Shown piece by piece: positions 55,321 through 64,000 of a DNA stretch of 64,000 bases. This DNA is from Dama dama. Taxonomy: Eukaryota; Chordata; Mammalia; Artiodactyla; Cervidae. Below the pieces are notes generated by a model. That model was not told the origin of the DNA and did not search any database. It saw only the letters and a list, made by a program, of their open reading frames with translations. The DNA is taken from NCBI RefSeq assembly GCF_033118175.1, contig NC_083689.1, positions 26,022,501-26,086,500 of the forward strand. Reading direction: 5' to 3'. The position numbers were made by a program, and so were the translations under genes. Within the stretch, counting starts at the first letter, position 1. Each line of letters opens with the position of its first letter.

Positions 55321-57099
55321 GTAGAGTTAGAACCTTGTAAGCCACATGATGGGTTGTTTGTGGGGAACAAATGCCTAGGTTCTGTCTGGAGCAGCTAGGT
55401 AAGACGCTGTTTTCCAGGGAGAGACTGTAATACTGTGGAGGCCTATCTTGAACTCCTTGTCAGAAGGAGCAGCCCTTTCCCCTAGTCTCTATCAGAGCAC
55501 ACTGTTTGTATCCTCCACAGTTCTTTTTACAGTTTATCATCTCTCTCCCTCAAGTTCACATTGTTGAGTCAATGTATACAGCACAATGTCTACATCTGTG
55601 CTCAGTAAATATTTTAGAATGAACATACTAATTTAAGAACAGAGAGAATCAGAAGTTCTGTTTTGGAGATTTGGTCTGGTTTTACTTGCTATTGAGAGAT
55701 TTATTTGAGAGTTTAATAAAGTAAATCCAGAGTTCCAATAGAGGTTGGACCTGGAGATAATGAACTTGGGCTTATGGTCAATATTAAAACTAAGGGAACA
55801 AATGAGATAATATAGGAAAAGGGGTGTATGTAGGTAGAGAATTGCAAAGAACAGGTTTCATCCTGAGGAAATCTAAAATGTACAAATGTGGGAGAGGAAA
55901 GTCTGCAAAGAAAGAATGGCCAGAGAGATAGGGAAAAGGCCAGTGGTGTGTGGTGTTGGGAAAGCTAAGAAAGGGAAGTGTTTAAAAAATGATGGAGTGA
56001 TGAACTGTTGTGTTAGTTGGTTGCTGACAGGTCTTGTGGGATGAGAAACAGAAAAGTATCTGTTGGGTTTGTTAAGTTGGAGATAACTAGTGACCTTAAT
56101 GATTTTTTTTTTTCTTTTTTTTTTTGAGGGGGCAATATTTTGGGGGAAATGTGAGATGTGTATTAAATGAAAAGGGAGGAAATGGCCTCACTGCTAAAGC
56201 TTTCTATTTCTGTAGGGAAAACAATCAGTAGTGCTTTGTTATCTTTTCACTTTTAGTATTCTGATTTTAGGTTGCATTTTGAACTTCTGAAGTTCTTAAA
56301 GACTGGTTTCTTAATATTATCAGTGTTCATAAAAATCATATTTCAGAAGTTTTTTAAATGACTTTAAACATTTGTGTATTCACAAGATTTTTTATTTAAA
56401 AAATAACACCCCTCAAATTATACCTTTTATTCTTGTGTTAGAAATAGTAGAAAGTTATAGTATTCTTTACAGAGAATTCTGTGAGATCGTATCTTTCTTA
56501 TTAAAGTAAAAACTGAGAATTTTAAGTTAAACTTCATGTTAATGCTCTGTGGTATCAATATTTGGTTCTAAGAATCTAATTTTGTTATAGGAAATGCAGA
56601 TATTTTATTGATTTACGATTCCATCTCCTAAGTAGTTGTATTAGATTTGTTTTTTAGAACCATATTTATTGAAAGAAAATAGCTTAATAAAAATATAGCT
56701 TTAATATTCAACTTAGGAAATTTGGACCTTATTTCTTACTAATATAATAATTATTGTCTTAAATCTTAATGAATTTTAAGTTATCTTTTTGGAAAGACTT
56801 GTTTAAAAAAAACTCTCCATGTAAAACATAACAGCCACGTGTGTGTATCTGTGGCGGATTCATGTTGATATGGGGCAGAAGCTAGCACAACATTGCATAG
56901 CAATTATCTGCCAATTAAAAACAGGATTCCTAAACTCTTCTTATACAATCTTATTTCTGTTCCTGACACTACCATTCTCTTAGTCTACCAAGTTGAAAGT
57001 CAGAGAATCATCTTTTATTCTTTCTTTCTGGTTGCTTCATTTGGTCATTTGTTAAATCGTGTCAATTCAGATTCTGCAGTATCTTAGTTCTTTTCCATT
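55321..57099. other. Unique intron 1 sequence
   Basis: No gene. The first 280 bp may continue the L2 (cagtaaatattttagaatga near 55600 is L2/MIR-like). The rest is AT-rich and unrecognised. Confidence 0.4.
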
Positions 57100-57262
57100 T
57101 CCCACTGCCATCATCTCAGACCTTCAATGGTTTTCATAAAAACTTGCCATAACTTTCCCACCTTGTGTGTATTCCCCTCTATACCATTCTGCTAAATTGA
57201 CTTTCTTAAACCATATTCTGATCAATGCACTCAGAAATCTCCTTTGACTCCCTGTCGCTTAA
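57100..57262 (+). mobile_element. L2 LINE fragment
   Basis: L2-like: ttcaatggttttcataaaaa, then accatattctgatcaatgca and ctcctttgactccctgtcgc. Confidence 0.55.
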
Positions 57263-57264
57263 TA

Positions 57265-57470
57265 GAGGGTTTATCTGTGCCAGGTACTGTTTTAAGTGTT
57301 TTATACATACTAATTAATTCATTTATCACAATAGCTTTATAAAGTAGGTCTGATTATTCCTCTTTCATAGATGAGGGAATGGAGGCAGAGAGAGAAGTTA
57401 AGGACCTTGTCCAAGATATCATAGTAAGTGATATAATTAAGATACAAATTCAGACATTTGAGTTCCAGCA
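57265..57470 (+). mobile_element. MIR SINE
   Basis: Well-ordered MIR: gtgccaggtactgttttaag, tcacaatagctttataaagt, gatgagggaatggaggcaga, ccttgtccaagatatcatag. Confidence 0.85.
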
Positions 57471-57477
57471 CCTTTGC

Positions 57478-57706
57478 TTCCTGAGTGGCGAGTGGCACTA
57501 GTGGTAAAGAACCCCCCTCTCCAATGCATGAAAATGTAAGAGATGCGGGTTGAGTACCTGGGTGGGGAAGATCCCCTGGAGGAGGGCATGGCAACCCACT
57601 CCAGTGTTGTTGCCTGGAGAATCCCCTGGACAGAGGAGACTGGTGGGCTGTGGTTCGTGGAGTTGGAAAAAGTTGGACACAACTGAAGCAACTTGGCACA
57701 GACACC
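57478..57706 (+). mobile_element. Bov-tA-type SINE, diverged
   Basis: Sense copy with altered head (tggcactagtggtaaagaac) and full Bov-A body to agttggacacaactgaagca. The box region has a small expansion. Confidence 0.87.
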
Positions 57707-58129
57707 CAGGCCTTTGTTTTTAACAATGTCCAAACTTTTCAACTTGTCATGTCAGCCTCCTGTAGAGTTGTTCCCAATGTTTCCTATATGTGTAACCTTG
57801 GGAAATAGTATCGTGTCGTCATTAAAGATGCTGTGTGCGTACGCATGTCAGAGTAGAGGAGTGGATACTGAAGAGATAGTCCCAATACCCATTGTACCTA
57901 CCATCTTAGAGTTGTTTTGAGGATTTAATGGCGTGGTAGTCTCTTAAATGGTAGAATTCCTTCTCACACTTCCTCACCCTTCAGTTTATTCTTTCCAGTC
58001 TTCTTTCTAATTTTTCCTCCAGCTGTGGAATCTGAATTAGACTAGAAGTTTGATGTTTCTTTAGAATATGCTGGTTCATAGGTTTGCACATTCCTTGGAA
58101 TTATATGGCTGCGACACATCTGTCTTTGA

Positions 58130-58335
58130 AGCTCCAATAGAAAGCATATTTTCCCATTATGACAGTTACTTTCTTGGGTTGTAATTGCTTCTCATGTATC
58201 TGTATACTTTAGTAGATTTTAAGTTCGATAGGGTACTTAGGACCACGTTCCATGGTATAACTTGTTTAGTGCTTTATTTCTGGTGTTTGATTCACAGAAG
58301 GCATTCAAAAATATTTGATGAATGAGTGATGAATA
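58130..58335 (+). mobile_element. L2 LINE 3' end
   Basis: Ends with ggcattcaaaaatatttgatgaatg-type wording at 58300-58325, the usual L2 terminus, preceded by gtagattttaagttcgatag. Confidence 0.65.
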
Positions 58336-59321
58336 AAAATAGTTACTGAATTGAAGAAATTTTATTTCCTTTAACAAAGATGTTTCTGTTTTGGGTTACT
58401 TGCCTAGTCATTTCTCGGTAATTTAAGCACATATTTCTTTGACATTAGTGTTTACCAATTTAAAGGAAAATTTCATTATTATTTTGATCTTTTTAAGATG
58501 CCAAGAATGGTCTGATTTTGCAGAAGTAGGTTAGATTCTCTATTTATATCCCTTATAACACCTCATACTTTCCCTTCCTACCATTTTTTACATTCAAAAT
58601 TTGTGTATGTGTATGTACACAGAGTCTTTTCTGACATACTTAGTATATGCTGAGTGGATAAAAAACTGAGTAAATGAACTCGAGTACTTTTTTTGGTAGT
58701 GGGAGTTTATTTCAAGAATGCAAGAAGTTTTGAGGTACCATGGAATTTCTCTTCCATTTGAGCATTCTTTGTCCTTAGGCCTTTTGATTGTTAAGCAGAC
58801 CTTATGGGGAAATGGGGCAACAATTTAACGTAGATCTTTGGGGACACAACCAGAGTTCTAGGGATCTACTTCCTTGTACTCCCATCACCCAGTATATAGT
58901 ATCCCTTGATGCAACAGCATTTTATCCCAAGTCACCCCAGAGAGATTATACCTTAGTGTAATCCTGATAGAGTCAGAGTTGATGTTAAGAGTGTGTGGGA
59001 TTGTGAGCCATTTCAGTTTATTCTGTTTTATGTTTATGATTGCATTTGTAGGATGCAGCTGGCAGGCTCTTTGAAACTTTTTGGCCTGCTTTTCCACCCT
59101 GTTGTGGTCTGTTATATGATTTTTAAAGTTTTCTATTTATAGCAAGAAACTATAGATTGTGACATTAATGCAAGGTGAGTAAAGTTGAATTGTGATAGGA
59201 TTCCCACAGATAGCAATATTTAGTTTTATATTGATTTCTATTAATTCCTGATTACATTAGAATATAAAACATAATATACATTTATAGAATGCAGAAATAT
59301 AATAAAATTATTTGTGAATAA
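58336..59321. other. Unique intron 1 sequence
   Basis: No gene recognised. A 70-codon minus frame at 58885-59097 has no domain. Confidence 0.4.
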
Positions 59322-59908
59322 CTTCAGTTCATTTCAGTTGCTCAGTCGTGCCTGACTCTCTGTGATCTCGTGGACTGCAGTACGCTAGCCTTCCCTGTCC
59401 ATCACCAGCTCCTGGAGCTTGCTCAAACTCAGGTCCATGTAGTTGGTGATGCCATCCGACCATCTCATTCTCTGTCGTCCCCTTCTCCTCCTGCCTTCAA
59501 TCTTTCCCAGCATCAGGGTCTTTTCCAGTGACCCTGGAGTCAGTTTTTGGCATCAGGTGGCCAAAGTATTGGAGCTTCAGCTTCAGCATCAGTCCTTCCA
59601 ATGAATATTCAGGACTGATTTCCTTTAGGATGGACTGGTTTGATCTCCTTGCAGTCCAAGGGACTCTCAAGAGTCTTCTCCAACACCACAGTTCAAAGGC
59701 ATCGATTCTTCGGCACTCAGCTTTCTTTATGGTCCAACTCTCACATCCATACATGACTGCTGGAAAAACCATAGCTTTGACTATGCTGTCTAGGTTTATC
59801 ATAGCTTTTCTTCCCAGGAGCAAGCGTCTTTTAATTTCATGGCTGCAGTCACCATCTGCAGTGATCCTGGAGCCCAGGAAAATAAAGTTATGTTTTAAAG
59901 TTTCTCAA
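59322..59908 (-). mobile_element. BovB LINE 3' end, antisense
   Basis: Reverse complement of about 580 bp of BovB 3' end. The minus frame at 59497-59823 (108 codons) keeps the WCWRRLLRVPWTARRSNQ block. A deletion removes the stretch between LDSI and KAMVFP seen in other copies. Confidence 0.92.
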
Positions 59909-60599
59909 AGAAATGTCTGAACATAGTTTAACCATCAGGCAGTAAAACCCCATGTTAATGCACCCCTTGTACTTAGATTACCCAGTATATAGTATTCCTT
60001 GAGTGACTCCTGGACCCTTGGAACTTCTGACTGGCTAGCTTGGTATGCTCTTCACTTGTGAATCTCATTCTAAATTAAGAGGTGAAATGTTTTGCCCCCA
60101 GCCCAACAATATTATGACAGGAATTTACTTAGAGTAAATTTCTCCAACCCAGTCCTGATCCTGGATGCGACTGCTTTTTTGTTTGGTGTTTCTTTGAGTA
60201 TTTGTTTTTATATTTGTAAATAATATGAATATACTGTTTTATTAAAAATTTATTCATTTTAGACATTATCAGTTTCCTGTATTGGTAAAGATTTATGTCT
60301 TAAGCTTACATACATATACACATACTCATGTATGCCCTTCCCTTTCTTCTTCATTCTTCCAATATTACAAATTTTGGTTAGTTTAAATAATCAAATGACT
60401 ATTTTGTTGTATTATAAAACATTCACTGCTGAACTAAATATATTTTATGTTTTATTGTACTTTAAAAAAAAATCTCTTGGAGTTAATTGCCTTTTTTTTT
60501 TCCTTTTTACTTTCTTGGTTCACCTTATTTTCTTTGGAATCTTTAGCTTAAGAACTCCATAAAATCTCTCTCAAAACAACTTATTTCTTTTAGTGACAC
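59909..60599. other. Unique intron 1 sequence
   Basis: AT-rich, nothing recognised. Confidence 0.4.
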
Positions 60600-61165
60600 C
60601 TTCTTGATAATTGGTTAGTTAATTTTTTTTCCTCATGGATATATCAGTCTTGGAGCCCTCTGACCTTCTCCGGCTCTAGCTTGGATTGCTGCCCTTTAGT
60701 TCTGCTCCATAGCATTGTTACAAGTCTTCCTTTGCCTTCCTCCTGGAAATTCCTTTGACCTTTTAAAGTTAGGGTCTCTTGTAGACTGGCTTCCATGACT
60801 TCTTCCTTTTTGGATTGTTCCCTTGTTTTGGTAGTACCTGTCCCTTTAGGAACTTCCTGAGAATGATTGCTTGAGATAAATTTTTTGAGACTTCGCCCAT
60901 CTGAAAAAGTGTTTGTTTTTATGTTTGGCCCATCTAGTAGATGCAGCGTTCTGTGTGGAGAATCATTTTAACTCTGAAATTGGAAGGTATTGCTCCCTGG
61001 TCTTCTGGGTCCCAGTATTGCTGCTGAGACGGTCAGAGCCATAACTCAACCCTTGGGAAACTTTTGGAATTGTCTCAGTTTTCTCTTTATTTTGTTCTGA
61101 AATTTCACAGTGATATATCTTTTTTTTTTTTTTACTCATTTGTTTATACATGATGGGCCTTTCAA
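60600..61165 (-). mobile_element. Ancient L1-type (possibly HAL1) relic
   Basis: Wording such as ccctttaggaacttcctgag, ttttgagacttcgcccatct, tgctccctggtcttctgggt and tgttctgaaatttcacagtg follows the order of an old antisense L1/HAL1 family. A T-run lies near 61120. Confidence 0.55.
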
Positions 61166-61499
61166 TCCAGAAACTGTGAGGCTGGTGCAACTTGGACAGG
61201 TTTCTCAAGAAAATAAAGATGTTATGTATCAGGAGTGAATGAGGAGAGGGTGGAGGTCACTGTCACGTCCTGTGGAGGATGTGCTCTTTGTTCCTTTGCC
61301 TCTCCCTCACCTTCCAAAGGACCTGACGTTTCCAAAGCCTTTGCTTCTCAGATGCTCTGAGCAGAAGAATTCTGTGGTGGCTCCAGGACATTTGTTGACA
61401 TTGAGGTTGTAACTGCTTATGTTTTTGAAAAGTCAGTTGCTGCTTTTCATCTTTCAAATGTTTATTGAAGTCTCTTTATCCTTGAAATTTTTCCTTTCA
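61166..61499. other. Unique intron 1 sequence
   Basis: G+C somewhat above its surroundings at 61240-61400, but no exon-like frame with splice sites was recognised. Confidence 0.4.
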
Positions 61500-61580
61500 T
61501 ATTCTTTTTGTCTTAAATATATATTTATGTATATGTGTGTGTGGTGTGTGTGTATTTACACACGTTTGCACACACACTTC
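61500..61580. repeat. TG/CA-rich simple repeat
   Basis: Alternating TATG/TGTG run turning into ACAC/TGCA after 61555; interrupted. Confidence 0.85.
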
Positions 61581-61732
61581 ACTTACCATCATTTGAATGG
61601 GATTTTAATATATCAGCACACCAGTGTTGCACCAGTGTTTAACTTGGATTTCTTAAAAAAAAGTTTTTTAAACTTTTTCTTATGAAAAATTCCAAACAGA
61701 AAAGTAAAGAGACTATTAATAACAATATCAAC

Positions 61733-61786
61733 CTGGGCCTCCTTCATTGCAGGTGGATCCTTTACTGTCTGGGGCACAAGGGACTT
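61733..61786 (-). mobile_element. tRNA-SINE head fragment
   Basis: ctgggcctccttcattgcag followed by gtggatcctttactgtctgg: the reversed head region only. Confidence 0.7.
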
Positions 61787-61994
61787 AATACTATTATTTG
61801 TTATTGCTGGAATATTTTAAACTCCAAATGTTCTGTCATTTCATTCATGAATACTTAAGTATGACTCTCTAAAAGATTACTGTTACCCTGAAAATGAGCA
61901 ATGATTCCTTAGTATTTAATACTCAGTCTATGTTCAGTTTCCCCTGATTGTCTTGGAAATGTCTTTTAGAGTTTGAAGTAGGATTCTAATTTGT

Positions 61995-62205
61995 TTTTGT
62001 GCTTAGTCGCTCAGTTGTGTCCGACTCTTTGTGACCCCATGGACTGTAATATGCCAGGCTCCTCTGTCCAAGGGGATTCTCCAGGCAAGAATGCTAGAGT
62101 GGGTTGCCATGGTCTCCTCCAGGGGATCTTCCCAACCCAGGGATCGAACCCAGGTCTCCCATGTTGCAGGTGGATTCTTTACCAACTGAGCCACCAAGGA
62201 AGCCC
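61995..62205 (-). mobile_element. Bov-tA SINE, little diverged
   Basis: Antisense full-length copy with clean boxes (gggatcgaacccaggtctcc). A 7-bp duplication, aatttgt, flanks it at 61988-61994 and 62206-62212. Confidence 0.92.
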
Positions 62206-62224
62206 AATTTGTCTGTAGAATATT

Positions 62225-62609
62225 GTATACTTTGATTTGGATCTGATTTCATCTTCACTGTGTCCTTTTCCTTGTTCTTTCTCCACCTTATTTTCTTTAA
62301 ATTGAGAGTTAGATCTAGAGACTTGATTGAATTTAGGCAGAGTTTTGTGTTTTTGTTTTTTTTTTTTGTATTATGTTGTTCCCTGAGACTACTTCATAGA
62401 TGTGTGTATTTGTTACTGCATTTTATCAGAAAGCACATGACCTCTGGTTGTCCCACTTTAAGTGGTGCTAAGTTTGATCAACAGATTCAGGTGGTATGTT
62501 ACTGATTCATTCTTCCATTTTAAAGTTGTCCATCAACTGTTTACCTAACGGATTTATTGTCTATTTATGCCGATTATTAAATTATTTCAGTTAGTTGAAT
62601 GTTCAACTG
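62225..62609 (-). mobile_element. Ancient L1-type relic
   Basis: Related to 54450-54800 (gttgtcccactttaagtggt, then attcttccattttaaagttg). It seems to begin before the Bov-tA, at about 61800. Confidence 0.5.
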
Positions 62610-63010
62610 CCCCTTCCAGGGCTAACTAATTCCTAGAGATAGCAAAGGACAACTCCAGGGGTGTGCCTTTCATATGCAAACCAGCCAATCCTCCTTTGGT
62701 TGTACCCCCCAAGCACCTCCTTTATTGCATTCTTACACTCCTGGGCCACGGTCTCCCTGCTCTAATCACCCAGGGCCAGGTACCAGCCAACTGGGGACAG
62801 TTTCTGTACTGTGGAGACTGCTGAAATTACTCAAACTAGCCAATCCTAAACCTGCTTAGCTTGTTTACTTTGCCATTCTTTTCTGTGAAAACACAATAAA
62901 AGTTCTTGCCACTTTTTCTGTCTTTCCTTCTGCCTCCTTACCCACCCATGTTGGCCTGGTGTGATGTGGCATTCTTCCTAATTCTGGGGAATTATGAGTA
63001 TAAATTTCTT
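62610..63010 (+). mobile_element. Probable solo LTR
   Basis: LTR-like build: two ccaatc boxes (near 62685 and 62840), AATAAA at 62895-62900, then a C/T-rich stretch. G+C is higher than in the neighbouring intron and there is no coding sequence. Exact ends and target duplication not identified; family unknown. Confidence 0.5.
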
Positions 63011-63059
63011 CCTTCATGGCAGTTATTTCCATGTCTGTGTCTTACCGTACTTCATTAAA

Positions 63060-64000
63060 ACAAATCCTTTGTTCATTTTAAAGCTGGTATAGTTTTATGA
63101 GTTTGAACAGATGTATACAGCTGTGTTAACAACCACTACAATCAAGATGTAGAACTTTGTATAACTGTCAAAGGTTCCCTTGTATCTTCTGTAGTCAGTA
63201 ACCAACCCCTGCCTACCCTGCCACCAGACAGTTTCTAATCTGCTTTCTGTCACTGCAGATTAATTTTGCATATCTTAAAATTTCATGTAAATGAAATCCT
63301 ACCATATATACTCTTTCATATCTGGTTTCTTTCACTCAGCAGAATGTTTCTGAGATTCATCCATGTTTCTGCTTATTTCATTAGCTCATTGCTTTTTATT
63401 CTATTATCATATTCCAGTATCATTTTATCAATATGCTAAAATGTGTTTATTGATACACCAGTTGATGAATATTTGGATTACTTCTGGCTTGAGGAGGTTT
63501 TATGTAGAAAGCTGCTATGAACATTCATGTATGAGAATGAACATTCTTTGTATGAGAATGTTTTTACTTCTGTTGGATAGATACCTAGGAGTGGAATTGC
63601 TGGTTTTTAAGCAAATGTGTATTTAACTTAGTAAGAAACCACCAAACTGTTCTCCAAAGCAGTTGCCCCAGTTTACTTTTTCACTAAAAATGTGTATGAT
63701 AATTCCAGTTATCACCAATACTTGTGGGTGTGTATAGTGGCATCTCGTAGTTTGATTTGCCTTTCCTTCATGTCTGGTGGTGGTGAGCAAAGTTTTTGGT
63801 GTTTATTGCCTGTTCGTATGCATTCTTTTGTAAAATCTCCCAACTACTTTCTCCATTTAAAAATTGAAGTGCTTCTTATTATGTATTATAGACTTCTTTA
63901 TTTGGATAAAAATTCTTTGCTAGCTTATTTTCTCCTATGTGGTTTGCATTTCTTCTTTTAGTGGTATCTATTTTCAAAGGTCAGAAGTCTTATTTGGTGA
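63060..64000 (-). mobile_element. Old L1 3' end, antisense, running out of the window
   Basis: Same old L1 3'UTR type as 50915-52060 (aagatgtagaactttgtata, tctggtttctttcactcagc, gattcatccatgtttctgct, aggagtggaattgctggttt). Continues past 64000. Confidence 0.72.

Larger units (their letters stand above)
48944..64000 (+). other. FNIP1: FNIP1 intron 1 (5' part)
   Basis: From the donor at 48944 to the window end no sequence fitting FNIP1 exon 2 was found, so the first intron exceeds 15 kb. It carries fewer young LINE insertions than the left half of the window and more old L1, L2 and MIR relics, listed separately. Confidence 0.75.

Noticed and set aside
61166..61460. Possible processed pseudogene or exon in a slightly GC-richer stretch
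   Set aside because: No recognisable protein, no A tail and no flanking duplication could be seen.
954..62205. tRNA genes at the many tRNA-like boxes
   Set aside because: All lie in Bov-tA or CHR-type SINE heads, with the SINE body attached and degenerate box sequences.

Overview
The window is nuclear DNA from a ruminant, most likely a bovid such as cattle. It is crowded with repeat families typical of ruminants: the RTE retrotransposon BovB, the BovB-derived SINEs Bov-tA and Bov-A2, CHR/ART2A-type tRNA SINEs and bovine-type L1. There are also older mammalian repeats (L2, MIR, MER5-like, ERV-L). Only two protein genes can be supported, both on the + strand. Almost all open reading frames in the window belong to transposons.

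Region 1 (1-26 kb) is a thick stack of L1 copies, most of them antisense and broken up by BovB and SINE insertions. Several nesting events can be dated relative to each other from target-site duplications. Region 2 (26.0-35.3 kb) holds what I infer are the last two coding exons of MEIKIN (26004-26124 and 35128-35159). The intron between them contains an antisense ERV-L relic with an adjoining LTR, a BovB copy and a striking inverted repeat (33396-33582 against 34441-34631). Region 3 (35.3-48 kb) is the intergenic interval. It holds L2 relics and a complete-looking mariner transposon (42135-45927) into which a 2.5-kb BovB fragment has inserted, joining the two transposons' reading frames. Region 4 (48.08-49.48 kb) is a CpG island carrying the FNIP1 promoter and first coding exon (ATG at 48852, splice donor after 48943). 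Region 5 (48.94-64 kb) is FNIP1 intron 1; no second exon is in the window.

The two genes share an orientation, with the 3' end of one about 13.6 kb before the start of the next. This matches the MEIKIN-FNIP1 order I know from human 5q31, and it is independent support for the MEIKIN call, whose exons are too short to be certain by sequence alone. The genes are not known to work together: MEIKIN acts at meiosis I kinetochores, and FNIP1 with folliculin in nutrient, AMPK and mTORC1 signalling. No new biological system was found. The most unusual features are the large inverted repeat in the MEIKIN intron, the mariner-BovB chimeric frame, a composite tRNA-head/BovB element that replaced about 340 bp of its L1 target, and a duplicated E-box/CCAAT module in the FNIP1 promoter. 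Repeat family names are from recognition by eye; boundaries without a stated target-site duplication are good to about 10-30 bp.
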